From an uncultured Clostridium sp. (lineage in GTDB: Bacteria; Bacillota; Clostridia; Clostridiales; Clostridiaceae), in contig URKQ01000011.1 of the NCBI GenBank assembly GCA_900548455.1, positions 44,697 to 108,696 of the forward strand: a stretch of 64,000 nucleotides of DNA. Reading direction: 5' to 3'. Of the stretch, positions 35,273-44,358 are shown piece after piece (within the stretch, counting starts at the first letter, position 1; each line of letters opens with the position of its first letter). A program made the translations under genes and the position numbers. A model generated the notes under the pieces. That model was given only the letters and a program-made list of their open reading frames with translations, did not search any database and was not told the origin of the DNA.

Positions 35273-36427
35273 TTAGTGAAACAAATATCCTGAAAATAAT
35301 AATAGTCCAAAACATGCTACATGAAAGTTAAGTACAATCTGTGCATATTGAAACCATTTTTCTTTTTTATGTTTTTTATAATATTTACATTTTCTTTGAA
35401 TTATATCTGTTAGAACTAAAACCACTCCTTGATATAATCCATAAATTATATAGAACCACTCAAGACCATGCCAAATTCCCATAGTAAGCATAGTTACCAT
35501 CTGTGCAAAATGAGCAGCTGTAAATCTACTTTTAAATCTCTTTTTTCTCATTGAACTAAGCACTATTCTTGAATATATATAATCTCCAAACCATCTAGAT
35601 AAAGATATATGCCACCTAGTCCAAAATTCCTTCATATCCTTACTTAAAAATGGCTTGTTAAAATTATCTGGTGACTTAACTCCTAGTATATAGCTAGTCC
35701 CAACTGCAAAAGAACTATATCCTGCAAAATCAAAAAATAAGTATAAACTATATGCATACATGTAATTTAACCCATTTAAAAAAGTTACATCAGTTGGTAT
35801 TTTCGCCATCCATAGTGTATTTATAATATATGCTAATACAAACTTATATCCTAAGCCTATAAATATCTTTCTAAAACCAACATATAAATAATCATTTATA
35901 TATTCCTCTTTAGGTACTATTGCATTTATATTTTCTTCAAATCTTCTATATCGATCTATAGGTCCTGAACTTAATGTTGGAAAAAACAACAGAAAATATA
36001 TATACGTAAAGAAATTAACTTTTTTAATAGTACCATCATATATTTCTATTATCATCTGTATCGCTTTAAAGTTAAGATAAGATAGTCCTATAAACCCTAA
36101 TGGACCAATAGTTGTTTTCACCGATACCTTAGTAATAATCAAAGGTATTATAGAGCAAAATAATGCTATATAATATATATATTTATTATCTGTTTTCTTT
36201 CTAATAATCAAGTACCCATAAGTTACAACTAGTTCCCCCACAATAAACATTATAAATAATTTTATACATAATGAAGGAACTCCAATAATCATTGCTATCA
36301 TAGGTATAGATACTACTAAACCATAATATTTAATATTTCTTTCTTTAATTCCTAATATTATTGCTGGTATAAAAGAAATGAGCAATATATATAGATACAG
36401 ATAATCTCCATATTGTGATAACTTCAT
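35273..36427 (-). CDS. dltB: D-alanyl transfer membrane protein DltB (MBOAT)
   Basis: This 384-residue protein has about 11 membrane segments and is an MBOAT-family acyltransferase that channels D-Ala from DltC to the outer face. The conserved catalytic His lies in GIWHGLEWFYIIYG, and RWHISLSRWFGDYIYSRI is the DltC-contact region. The ATG shares one base with the dltA stop (TAATG), so translation is coupled. Confidence 0.96.
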   Translation of the reverse strand: MKLSQYGDYLYLYILLISFIPAIILGIKERNIKYYGLVVSIPMIAMIIGVPSLCIKLFIMFIVGELVVTYGYLIIRKKTDNKYIYYIALFCSIIPLIITKVSVKTTIGPLGFIGLSYLNFKAIQMIIEIYDGTIKKVNFFTYIYFLLFFPTLSSGPIDRYRRFEENINAIVPKEEYINDYLYVGFRKIFIGLGYKFVLAYIINTLWMAKIPTDVTFLNGLNYMYAYSLYLFFDFAGYSSFAVGTSYILGVKSPDNFNKPFLSKDMKEFWTRWHISLSRWFGDYIYSRIVLSSMRKKRFKSRFTAAHFAQMVTMLTMGIWHGLEWFYIIYGLYQGVVLVLTDIIQRKCKYYKKHKKEKWFQYAQIVLNFHVACFGLLLFSGYLFH

Positions 36428-37944
36428 TACTTAATTTCCCCCATAAGCTTTTTCCTATCAATTTTTCCATTAGTATTAACAGGAAATTCATTTATTACTT
36501 TTATTGTTCTAGGAATCATATAACTTGGAATATATTTTTTTAGTTCTTCCTTTATGATTATAGAATTTTTAAGACTACTTAAACCATTCTCTTTTTTCAA
36601 AGAAACAAAACCAGCTAAATGTGCTATTTTATCATCTTTATAAACAGGAAGAACAGCACAATTACTAATATTCTCAACCCTTCTTAAATTATTTTCTATA
36701 TCTTCAATTTCTATTCTAAACCCATTTAACTTTATTTGAAAATCTTTTCTACCACAGTAATGAACTATTCCATTTTCAAAATATGCTAAATCACCTGTTT
36801 TATATCCACCTACTAGTTTTCCATCCTGTTCTTCAGTAAAGAAAACTTTCTTTGTTATTTCATCATTGTTAAAATATCCTTTACTTATACTTTTTCCTAT
36901 AGCTATAAGTTCACCTTTTTCTCCATCACCAAGAACATTTCCATTTTGATCAATAACTTTTAAAGTTATTCCTTCCATTGGTTTCCCAACTGGTAACCCT
37001 CTTTCGTCCATTAGCATATCCTTAGTAATATCCGTTGCTGTTATGAAAACTGTTCCCTCTGTAGGTCCATATCCATTTATAATTCTAGCACTAGGAAATC
37101 TTTCCATCAACTCTTTTGCCAGTTCTTTTGGTAATACTTCTCCAGAAAAGCAAAATTTATTAATACTAGGTATTTCCTTGCTATTAAACCCTTCATATTT
37201 TGTACATATTGAAGCAAATGTAGGTGTAGATATCCACGTACTTATTTCAGATTTGTTTAGTTCCTCAAATAATAATTTAAAATCTTCTAAAGTGTGTTTT
37301 GACAAACTATATAATGTTTTTCCTTTAATTAATCCCATATATAATGGAACAACAGACAAATCAAATGAATATGAAACTTGATTCATTACAACACCTTCAT
37401 TAGAATCTAAATCCAAATATTTTTCAAACCAAGAAGTAAATGAATCTATATTGTTACAATTTATTTGGACACCCTTAGGTTTTCCTGTACTTCCTGAAGT
37501 AAATAAAATATATACATTTTCATCATCTTTAACCCAGTAATTTTGATTAACTTCCATATCCTTGTATTTATCAATATAGCTCAGTACATCTTTTTTAGAT
37601 AAAACTTTTTCATCACCTAAATTTTCATCTGTAAAATTAATAATAACCTTAGCTTCAACATCCTTTATAATTTGTCCTACTCTATCCATGGGAAAAGTTA
37701 CATCTATTGGCACATATGCTCTTCCTGCTTTTAAAGCTCCCATCATTAAAGCTATTATTAAATTATCCTTATTTCCATAAATAACTACCGGCTCTTTACT
37801 TTCTCCATATGTATTTATTAAGTACGCTGCAAAAGATTCGGATATATTATCAAGCTCTTTGTAAGTCATTTTCTTACCCTCACAAACTACAGCTATCCTA
37901 TTATCATTTGCAAATCTCTTAATTTCTCTTAATATTCTCATCAT
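36427..37944 (-). CDS. dltA: D-alanine--DltC ligase DltA
   Basis: This 505-residue adenylate-forming enzyme activates D-alanine with ATP and loads it on DltC. The P-loop-like LFTSGSTGKPKG, NGYGPTEGTVF and GYKTGDLA motifs, and a C-terminal lysine in PVNTNGKIDRKKL, are all present. AGAGGGATA precedes two adjacent ATGs, either of which could start. It lies after dltX and before dltB in the operon. Confidence 0.96.
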   Translation of the reverse strand: MMRILREIKRFANDNRIAVVCEGKKMTYKELDNISESFAAYLINTYGESKEPVVIYGNKDNLIIALMMGALKAGRAYVPIDVTFPMDRVGQIIKDVEAKVIINFTDENLGDEKVLSKKDVLSYIDKYKDMEVNQNYWVKDDENVYILFTSGSTGKPKGVQINCNNIDSFTSWFEKYLDLDSNEGVVMNQVSYSFDLSVVPLYMGLIKGKTLYSLSKHTLEDFKLLFEELNKSEISTWISTPTFASICTKYEGFNSKEIPSINKFCFSGEVLPKELAKELMERFPSARIINGYGPTEGTVFITATDITKDMLMDERGLPVGKPMEGITLKVIDQNGNVLGDGEKGELIAIGKSISKGYFNNDEITKKVFFTEEQDGKLVGGYKTGDLAYFENGIVHYCGRKDFQIKLNGFRIEIEDIENNLRRVENISNCAVLPVYKDDKIAHLAGFVSLKKENGLSSLKNSIIIKEELKKYIPSYMIPRTIKVINEFPVNTNGKIDRKKLMGEIK

Positions 37945-37973
37945 TATCCCTCTCTCTTAAGCCTGTAACAATT

Positions 37974-38072
37974 CTAAAATTGATTATAAACAAATGGCAA
38001 ATCTTTAAATGTAGATAAAACAAATACTAAAAAGGTGGAAATTAGTATTAAAGAAAATATAATACTATCCAT
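37974..38072 (-). CDS. dltX: DltX small membrane protein
   Basis: A 32-residue ORF lies between the second dltD and dltA. It is one hydrophobic helix (SIIFSLILISTFLVFVLS) followed by FKDLPFVYNQF at the very C-terminus. DltX proteins are single-helix peptides ending in an F-x-Y-x-x-F type motif that bind the DltB/DltD machinery, and both the ending and the position in the operon fit. The ribosome site is weak: AAGGAG overlaps the end of dltD 16 bases upstream, with GAG closer. No other start is available in frame. Confidence 0.8.
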   Translation of the reverse strand: MDSIIFSLILISTFLVFVLSTFKDLPFVYNQF

Positions 38073-38082
38073 TATCTCTTTT

Positions 38083-39291
38083 TTATCTCTCCTTATAATA
38101 CCTAGAAATTTCTTCATTTATATTCACCCATCCTTTCCATCCTAAATGCATAACATCTTTTAAAAAATATTCTTCATACTCTTTATCTTTCAAATTTAAC
38201 ACATCAAATCCGTACTCTTTAGACATATCTTCAATTGTTTTATAATACTCTAAACGCTTCTCTCTATTAAGTCCAAGATAATCATAATAACTGCCATGCG
38301 CTGGGGTAATGATTATTAGTGGCTTTACTCCCAATTCTTTTGATACTTTTAAAAAGTACTCATAATCATCTATCTCCTTAGACATTACTAAATCAACATC
38401 CTTAGATGTACCTTCTAATTTATAATAAATATCTTTTAAATACTTATTATAATACTCATCATCTACCTTCAGATGATTACCAGACGCATTCTTTTCTCCT
38501 TGACCTTCAGCCTTTGAATACTCTTCATTCCAATCTAAATTTTTAATATTATTACATTCATTCTTATTCGGTAATTTTGAAACTAAATTATAGGTTAGCA
38601 CCTTGTCTTTTGTATCTAAAATATATTCTTTAAATTTATAATATGGTTTTATCATTGTTAAGCACATTTTAGAAACGAAATCATCTTTAGCATGTAATCT
38701 AGCATATAACTTTTCTTCTGTAAATTCATTTCCTTTACTTAACAATTCATAATTTCTCTTTGCATAATACTTTTTATTTTCATTACTAATCTTATTACTG
38801 TTCATCATTTTATAAAATTGATATTCTGAAAAGTTTACGGAATAATCTTCCCCATCCAAGCCTGCTTCTTTTTCAAACCATTGCAAAGATACAATTAATG
38901 CAATTTTACTTTTTTCATTAATTCCATTAGTACTGTTTAAAATAGATGCTTCTTGTAAACTCTGAGTATAAGCTCTTCCCAATATAGTTACATCATATTC
39001 TGCATCTTTAAAAGGAAACACATGTATAGGATTTTGATCAACTGTAGAACTTAATTCAGATGAACCCTGTAACATAAGATCTCCACTTGTAAGCATATAA
39101 TCTTTCAATATGCCTCCCCTATCTCTTATAATGTTATTATATTGATGCTTAATTGATGTAATATCTTTTTGTGGTAAAACATGCTCACATTTTTTTGTAT
39201 AAATTAAATTAACTGTAGGAATTATTAATAATATTATAATTAATGGTATTAATAAATATCTTAACTTCTTCAGTTGTAACTCCCCCTTCAT
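38083..39291 (-). CDS. dltD: DltD, second copy
   Basis: This encodes about 402 residues from ATG 39291 (AGAGG 4 bases upstream). A CTG at 39273 has a better-placed GGGGGAG and lines up with the MKK start of the first copy, so it is a real alternative. N-terminal anchor helix, then an extracellular SGNH-like domain with nucleophile Ser in LQGSSELSS and the Asp/His pair in KDVMHLGWKGW. DltD transfers D-Ala onto teichoic acid outside the membrane. Along its length it is roughly half identical to the preceding copy, with all catalytic residues kept. Confidence 0.93.
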   Translation of the reverse strand: MKGELQLKKLRYLLIPLIIILLIIPTVNLIYTKKCEHVLPQKDITSIKHQYNNIIRDRGGILKDYMLTSGDLMLQGSSELSSTVDQNPIHVFPFKDAEYDVTILGRAYTQSLQEASILNSTNGINEKSKIALIVSLQWFEKEAGLDGEDYSVNFSEYQFYKMMNSNKISNENKKYYAKRNYELLSKGNEFTEEKLYARLHAKDDFVSKMCLTMIKPYYKFKEYILDTKDKVLTYNLVSKLPNKNECNNIKNLDWNEEYSKAEGQGEKNASGNHLKVDDEYYNKYLKDIYYKLEGTSKDVDLVMSKEIDDYEYFLKVSKELGVKPLIIITPAHGSYYDYLGLNREKRLEYYKTIEDMSKEYGFDVLNLKDKEYEEYFLKDVMHLGWKGWVNINEEISRYYKER

Positions 39292-39374
39292 CCAACCTCT
39301 AAACCCTTTTAAAGATGTCTGTATTACATAGACATCCAATTATACCATTATTTTATTTTTTTATCAATTTTATT

Positions 39375-40568
39375 CTAACTTGTAACATTATAATAATCTA
39401 CAATTTTCTTATTTACATCTAACCATCCTTTCCAACCTAGATGAATAGTATCGATCATATAATAATTCTCATATTCTTTTTCCTTTAAATTTAATACATC
39501 AAAGTCATTATCCTTTGCTAATTTCTCTGCTATATCGTAATAAGCGCTTCGTTTCTCTCTTGTAACCCCCATATGATCGTATGCTGCTCCATGAACTGGC
39601 ATTAATATTATTAAAGGTTTAACATTTAAATCTTTACACACCTTTAAAAAATACTTATAATCATACATTTCCTTACATTCTAATAAATTAACATTTTGAT
39701 ACTTTCCCTTGATTTTATCATAATTATCTTTTACGCTCTTTTCATATATCTCGTTGTCTATAAGTAGTGGATTGCCACTAGCTTTTTCTTCTCCTTGCTT
39801 TTGAGCCTTTACTTCTTCATCTTTCCAATTAATTTCTTTAACTTCTTTATTATTATCTTTAACTTTCAAGTCCTTAACTTTTCTATAAGTTTGAATCTTA
39901 TCTTTATTTTCCAAAATATATTCCTTAAACAAATAATATGGTTTTAAAACATGGAATATAGTCTGCCCTACAATATCTTCTTTCATATAATATTCTGCAT
40001 ATATGGCTTCTTCCTGATAATTGCTACTATTTTTTAGCATTTCATAAGTTCTCTTTGCATAATACCTTTTATTTTCATCACTTACCTTTTTATTAGACAT
40101 CATTCTGTAAAATTGATATGGAGAAAAATTACTTTCATAATCACTGTCTCCCAAAACCTGGTATTCCATAAACCACGGCAAAGATAATATAAATGCTACC
40201 TTAGTATTAGGTTTTAACCCTTTGGTACTAGCGAGAATCGCTGAGTGTTGTAAACTTTGGGTGTATGCTCTACCTAAAGTAATAATATCATAGTTAGCAT
40301 CCTTTGACGGAAACATCCTAATAGGGTTTTGTTCTACTGAAGAATTTAACTCCGACGACCCTAAAAGTAACAAATCACCTTTCTTACATGCATAATTTTT
40401 AATAGCTCCCCCACGATCTCTAATAACATTCCCATATTCATGTTTAATTTCACTTAAGTCTTTTTTATCCAATTGTCTTTCAATCACTAAATTCATATGA
40501 CAATTAAAGAAAATTAATCCTCCTATAATTAGCACACAAAAAATAGCAATATATCTAAACTTCTTCAT
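39375..40568 (-). CDS. dltD: DltD, first copy
   Basis: This encodes 397 residues. The start at 40568 follows GAGAGG by 7 bases and gives MKKFRYIAIF, a membrane anchor. Nucleophile Ser in LLGSSELNS and the acid/His pair in IDTIHLGWKGW are intact. It is the first gene of the operon (D-D-X-A-B-C), 83 bases before the second copy, an arrangement unlike the Bacillus dltXABCD order. The two copies share blocks such as IRDRGG, LGRAYTQSLQ and QFYRMM/QFYKMM, so a tandem duplication is clear. Confidence 0.94.
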   Translation of the reverse strand: MKKFRYIAIFCVLIIGGLIFFNCHMNLVIERQLDKKDLSEIKHEYGNVIRDRGGAIKNYACKKGDLLLLGSSELNSSVEQNPIRMFPSKDANYDIITLGRAYTQSLQHSAILASTKGLKPNTKVAFILSLPWFMEYQVLGDSDYESNFSPYQFYRMMSNKKVSDENKRYYAKRTYEMLKNSSNYQEEAIYAEYYMKEDIVGQTIFHVLKPYYLFKEYILENKDKIQTYRKVKDLKVKDNNKEVKEINWKDEEVKAQKQGEEKASGNPLLIDNEIYEKSVKDNYDKIKGKYQNVNLLECKEMYDYKYFLKVCKDLNVKPLIILMPVHGAAYDHMGVTREKRSAYYDIAEKLAKDNDFDVLNLKEKEYENYYMIDTIHLGWKGWLDVNKKIVDYYNVTS

Positions 40569-40670
40569 TTTAAAACCTCTCAAAACCTTTTGTTTACTTT
40601 GTATTAACTGTTATTTTTTACTCTATTATCATATAATTTCTTTATGTCATTTTTGTGTCATTTTGAACAT

Positions 40671-40704
40671 AAAAAAAGATGATTTCTATTTTCGAAATCA
40701 TCTT
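40671..40704 (-). terminator. terminator after queT
   Basis: AAGATGATTTC (40677-40687) pairs with GAAATCATCTT (40694-40704); the A7 on the left provides the minus-strand U-tract. Confidence 0.88.
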
Positions 40705-40767
40705 CTATGTTTAAACTATTTTTAATTGACTCTGTATCCAAAGCCCTTATTGAGATATTCTATAATT

Positions 40768-41304
40768 TTATTTTATTACAGAAACTTTTAATTTATCCAT
40801 CAAACTATCATTTGCATATAAAAACTTAAATACTATTACTCCAACAATTGAAACCACTACAAATTCTCCTATAGCAACTTGAATTGCAGATAACCAAAAC
40901 GGTAATTTTAAAGCATAGTAAAGTTCAGCACCTATAATAATTCCATTTACTAAAGATGCCCAAATTGATGAAAGAAATGCTACTCTTCCTAAATTTGATT
41001 CATCCTCTTTTATTAAAGCTTTTTTAGTATACCACATTAATATAAGTGTAATAAATGTGGCCAAAGTTCCAAAAACAACATCAAATGCAACCATATTACT
41101 AAATAAAAAATTAGCAATAAAGCATCCCAATGTTAATGGAGCTATATAAGCTGAATCAATAAATACCAATAAAATCAATACTTCTGATAATCTAAATTGA
41201 ATATTTCCAAAGGAAATCGGTGCAAGGACGCCAGTAACAGCTACATAAATCGCTACTACTAATGCCATTTTAACTAACATTACTGTTTTCTTATTAGTGT
41301 TCAT
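40768..41304 (-). CDS. queT: QueT-type ECF substrate-binding membrane protein
   Basis: This encodes 178 residues with about six membrane helices. The motif GNIQFRLSEVLILL, followed by APLTLGCFIANFLF, is characteristic of QueT S components, which bind a queuosine precursor and dock on the shared ECF energising module. AGGAGGG precedes the ATG. A leader of nearly 300 bases with a strong internal terminator lies upstream, so it is probably controlled by an RNA switch. Confidence 0.9.
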   Translation of the reverse strand: MNTNKKTVMLVKMALVVAIYVAVTGVLAPISFGNIQFRLSEVLILLVFIDSAYIAPLTLGCFIANFLFSNMVAFDVVFGTLATFITLILMWYTKKALIKEDESNLGRVAFLSSIWASLVNGIIIGAELYYALKLPFWLSAIQVAIGEFVVVSIVGVIVFKFLYANDSLMDKLKVSVIK

Positions 41305-41601
41305 AAAAATAATACCCTCCTAATTTTAGTGGTACTTTAGGAACGCTAACTTCACTCTTTAACGACTGAAGTATAGTAGTAGATAATTTCTACTAAAAAC
41401 AATGAATCTAGCTATGTCACCTCGCTAGCCATACACCTGCTTTAATCGGCACTTATATTTGATTTTAACAAAATAAAAGTCCGCCATAAATTATGACAGA
41501 CACTAAAAATCAACACAATACTTCTTATTAAGAAACTTGTTTTTAATGCCGTAGTTTTATTTAAAGACAGGAGGCTTCCGAACTGTCCACTATGTTTTTC
41601 A
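41305..41601 (-). promoter_or_regulatory. long structured leader of queT, class not identified
   Basis: Three blocks on the minus strand: (i) 41601-41505 with GACAG/CTGTC closing a loop containing CGGAAGCCTCC and a downstream ACTACGGC element; (ii) a terminator at 41465-41501; (iii) 41460-41305 with GTAG/CTAC and ACTTCA/TGAAGT hairpins inside a TTTTAGT/ACTAAAA stem beside the ribosome site. A preQ1 switch would be expected here, but I cannot match preQ1-I or preQ1-II. On the other side, 41640-41797 holds only spacer before the Na/Pi gene. Confidence 0.6.
41465..41501 (-). terminator. internal terminator in the queT leader
   Basis: On the minus strand GTCTGTCATAA pairs with TTATGGCGGAC (41479-41501, two G-U) and is followed by TTTTATTTTGTT. 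Transcription must pass it to reach queT. The GACAG of the upstream stem can also pair with the CTGTC of its 5' arm, so alternative folds are possible. Confidence 0.75.
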
Positions 41602-41607
41602 ATAATT

Positions 41608-41636
41608 ATTATACATCAAATTTCTTAATTTATCAA
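41608..41636 (-). promoter_or_regulatory. queT leader promoter
   Basis: On the minus strand TTGATA (41636-41631), 17 bases, then TATAAT (41613-41608). Start near 41601. Confidence 0.75.
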
Positions 41637-41797
41637 GAATGTTAATTCTATGTTAATTCTTTATTATGCTTTGTTAAATATACTTTATATAGTGTTAAAA
41701 CTTCTCAAAATCACTTATATATTTTTAAAAAATACGGTATTTTTATCTTGTAAATACACAACATATTACTATGGTAAAAATTTTGGGAGGAATACAT

Positions 41798-43420
41798 ATG
41801 GAATACTTATTCATTATAATAAATCTCCTTGGTGGACTTGGTCTCTTTCTTTATGGTATGCATACCATGGGAGATGGACTTGAAAATTTAGCTGGAGATA
41901 AACTAAAAGGAATTTTCGATAAAATTACTTCTAATCCTATAAAAGGAGTTTTAACAGGTGTTGCTGTAACAGCGCTAATTCAAAGTAGTAGTGCTACAAC
42001 TGTTATGGTAGTTGGCTTTGTAAATGCTGGAATAATGAGCCTTATGCAAGCTGCCTATGTTATTATGGGAGCTAATATCGGAACAACTGTCACAGCTCAG
42101 CTAATAACTTTTGACTTTAAAGCTTTTGTTCCTGTATTTATTGCTCTTGGTGCTGTCTTTGTTCTGTTTAGTAAAAAAAGAACACTTAAAGAAAGTGGTG
42201 GCATAATTCTTGGATTCGGTATCTTATTCTTAGGTTTAAATCTAATGTCTGATGCAATGAAGCCACTCAGAGAAGCTCCTTTCTTTACACATTTAATCTT
42301 AAGTTTAAAAGGTCATGCTCTACTTAGCTTACTTTTAGGTATAGTTATGACAGCTGTTATTCAAAGTTCATCTGCTGTTACTGGAATTTTAATTGCTCTA
42401 GCTACAGTTGGAAGTTTGCCTATAGATATAGCATTACCTATTCTATATGGTACTAATATCGGAACTTGTGTTACAGCATTAATTTCATCATTAGGTACTA
42501 CAAAAACAGCAAGAAAAGCAGCTCTTATACATTTATTCTTTAATATTATAGGTAGTGCAATCTTTATAATTCCTCCTGTATCTAATTTACTACTTGAAAT
42601 AGTTACTGCTATTACTCCTGCCTCAACCGAAGGTATTGTAGCAAGACAAATAGCTAATGCACATACAATATTTAATGTAACAAACACTATTTTAATTTTA
42701 CCTTTCACAAAATACCTAGTTAAATTAGTAAATATTATATTACCAGGTAGTGATGATGAAGAAGTGCAAGGTGTAAAGTATATAGATGAAAGATTATTAG
42801 AATCTCCTTCAATTGCCTTTGGGCAAGCAACTAATGAAATAATAAGAATGGGACGAATTGCTGAAGATAACTTAAGGATATCCTTAGATAGCTTTATGAC
42901 TGGCAACTCTGAACTTATAAATAAAGTATATCAAAATGAAAATCTAATCAACTTGTTAGAAACAGATATCACTAAATATCTAGTAAAACTTTCAAATTCA
43001 GAATTAGGCGAAGCTCAAAAAACAATTGTTAGTTCATACTTCCATGTTGTAAATGACATAGAACGTATAGGAGATCACGCAGAAAATATAGCTGACTGGG
43101 CTTCTGAAAAACTTACAAAGGAAATCTCTTTCTCTCAAGATGCTATAAACGAACTTTCTGAAATTTCAAAGGTTTGTCTTGAAACTTTAGACTCTAGCTT
43201 AAAATGCTTTGCTGATTTTAATGAAGATAAAGTTAATGGAGTGAAAGCATTAGAAGAAAAAATAGATACTCTAGAAAAAGATTTACGCTCTTCTCATATC
43301 AAACGACTTAATTTAGGTCAATGTAGCGCAACTGCTGGAACTATCTTCTTTGATCTAATAAGTAACTTAGAAAGAGTTGGAGATCACTCTCTTAATATAG
43401 CTGAAATATTATCTAAGTGA
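41798..43420 (+). CDS. Na+/phosphate cotransporter family protein with PhoU domain
   Basis: This encodes 540 residues. The start at 41798 follows GGGAGG; the upstream 9 codons include that site. Two inverted Na/Pi repeats carry the signature QSSSATT and QSSSAVTG in a membrane region of about 310 residues. The C-terminal 200 residues form a PhoU-like helical bundle with repeated E-x-I-D-x-L/RIGDHAENIA motifs (ERIGDHAENIADWA and ERVGDHSLNIAEI). Members import phosphate with sodium; the PhoU part may regulate it. It is monocistronic with its own terminator. Confidence 0.93.
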   Translation: MEYLFIIINLLGGLGLFLYGMHTMGDGLENLAGDKLKGIFDKITSNPIKGVLTGVAVTALIQSSSATTVMVVGFVNAGIMSLMQAAYVIMGANIGTTVTAQLITFDFKAFVPVFIALGAVFVLFSKKRTLKESGGIILGFGILFLGLNLMSDAMKPLREAPFFTHLILSLKGHALLSLLLGIVMTAVIQSSSAVTGILIALATVGSLPIDIALPILYGTNIGTCVTALISSLGTTKTARKAALIHLFFNIIGSAIFIIPPVSNLLLEIVTAITPASTEGIVARQIANAHTIFNVTNTILILPFTKYLVKLVNIILPGSDDEEVQGVKYIDERLLESPSIAFGQATNEIIRMGRIAEDNLRISLDSFMTGNSELINKVYQNENLINLLETDITKYLVKLSNSELGEAQKTIVSSYFHVVNDIERIGDHAENIADWASEKLTKEISFSQDAINELSEISKVCLETLDSSLKCFADFNEDKVNGVKALEEKIDTLEKDLRSSHIKRLNLGQCSATAGTIFFDLISNLERVGDHSLNIAEILSK

Positions 43421-43445
43421 AGAATTAAGAGTGAATAGTGAAAAT

Positions 43446-43478
43446 AAAAAATCTCAGGAATTAACCTGAGATTTTTTT
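43446..43478. terminator. convergent terminator
   Basis: A6TCTCAGG (43446-43458), loop AATTAA, CCTGAGAT6-7 (43465-43478). It is shared with the converging yjjW-like gene. Confidence 0.9.
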
Positions 43479-43488
43479 ACTTTGTTCA

Positions 43489-44334
43489 TTATACAATTAA
43501 GGTTTTTTTGCATCCATTTTTCTTCGCGATATTTTCAAGTTCTTCCATATATTCCTTGGTTGGTACTTTAGCTTCTAATAGCTCTTTTCTTACTCCCATA
43601 GGTCTATATTTTATAATCTTATATTGAATTTCAGGATTAATATTAGCTATCAGCTTACTGCCTTCTTGTACCGTAAATTTACTATTTAAAATTTCTGGAA
43701 CTACTACCGTTCTAATTTCATATATTTTATCCATAGCTCCTAATTTTCTAATATTTCTAATTACAGTATCATTATTAATTCCTGTTAACATCTCATTTTC
43801 CTTTGGATCAAAAGCTTTTAAATCTATCATAGTTTTATCAGTAACTGCTAATAACTGTTCATTTTCACATATAGGTACAGATCCATTAGTATCTATAAAA
43901 GTAGTAAGTCCCATCTTCTTAACTTCGGTAAATAAAGCTAATAAAAACTCGCTTTGAAGAGTACACTCTCCACCTGAAACAGTTATTCCTGAAATAAACG
44001 GTCTAACAGTTTCAATTTTTTTAATCACTTCACCTACAGTTAACTTAGAAATCTTAGGACTACTATTTCTATTGCATGCACCAATACAACTATCACAATT
44101 AACACACTTATCTATATCATATTTAACTTCACCGTCTATCATTTGAATAGCCTGTACAGGACATACCTCCAAGCACTTACCACAGTTAATGCATGTATTT
44201 ATAGTTTCTGGATTATGGCAATATAAACAATTGTAATTACACCCTTGTAAAAATATAGCCATTCTATTTCCTTCACCATCTACATTACTAAAGGGAATTA
44301 TTTTATTTACGTATCCAATAATATCCTTATTCAT
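43489..44334 (-). CDS. yjjW: YjjW-type glycyl-radical enzyme activase
   Basis: This 281-residue radical-SAM enzyme installs the glycyl radical in its partner. The SAM cluster motif is C32-NYN-C36-LY-C39, followed by an inserted two-cluster ferredoxin domain (about 48-93) with C-x2-C-x2-C-x3-CP and C-x2-C-x2-C-x3-C groups, then TVSGGECTLQ and the rest of the barrel. It follows the YjjI gene by 24 bases on the same strand, so the activase and its target are co-expressed. AAGGTG precedes the ATG. Confidence 0.92.
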   Translation of the reverse strand: MNKDIIGYVNKIIPFSNVDGEGNRMAIFLQGCNYNCLYCHNPETINTCINCGKCLEVCPVQAIQMIDGEVKYDIDKCVNCDSCIGACNRNSSPKISKLTVGEVIKKIETVRPFISGITVSGGECTLQSEFLLALFTEVKKMGLTTFIDTNGSVPICENEQLLAVTDKTMIDLKAFDPKENEMLTGINNDTVIRNIRKLGAMDKIYEIRTVVVPEILNSKFTVQEGSKLIANINPEIQYKIIKYRPMGVRKELLEAKVPTKEYMEELENIAKKNGCKKTLIV

Positions 44335-44358
44335 AAGTTATCACCTTACTTTTTCAAT

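Noticed and set aside
41305..41601. Calling the queT leader a preQ1-I riboswitch
   Set aside because: The small stem with a CCCC-type loop strand and the following A-rich pairing tail of preQ1-I could not be found, so the class is left open.
41650..41883. 77-residue ORF before the Na/Pi gene
   Set aside because: Overlaps the ribosome site and first codons of a well-supported gene in another frame; no ribosome site of its own.
42361..42906. 181-residue ORF antisense to the Na/Pi cotransporter
   Set aside because: A shadow of a clear gene; no start signal and low-complexity hydrophobic content.
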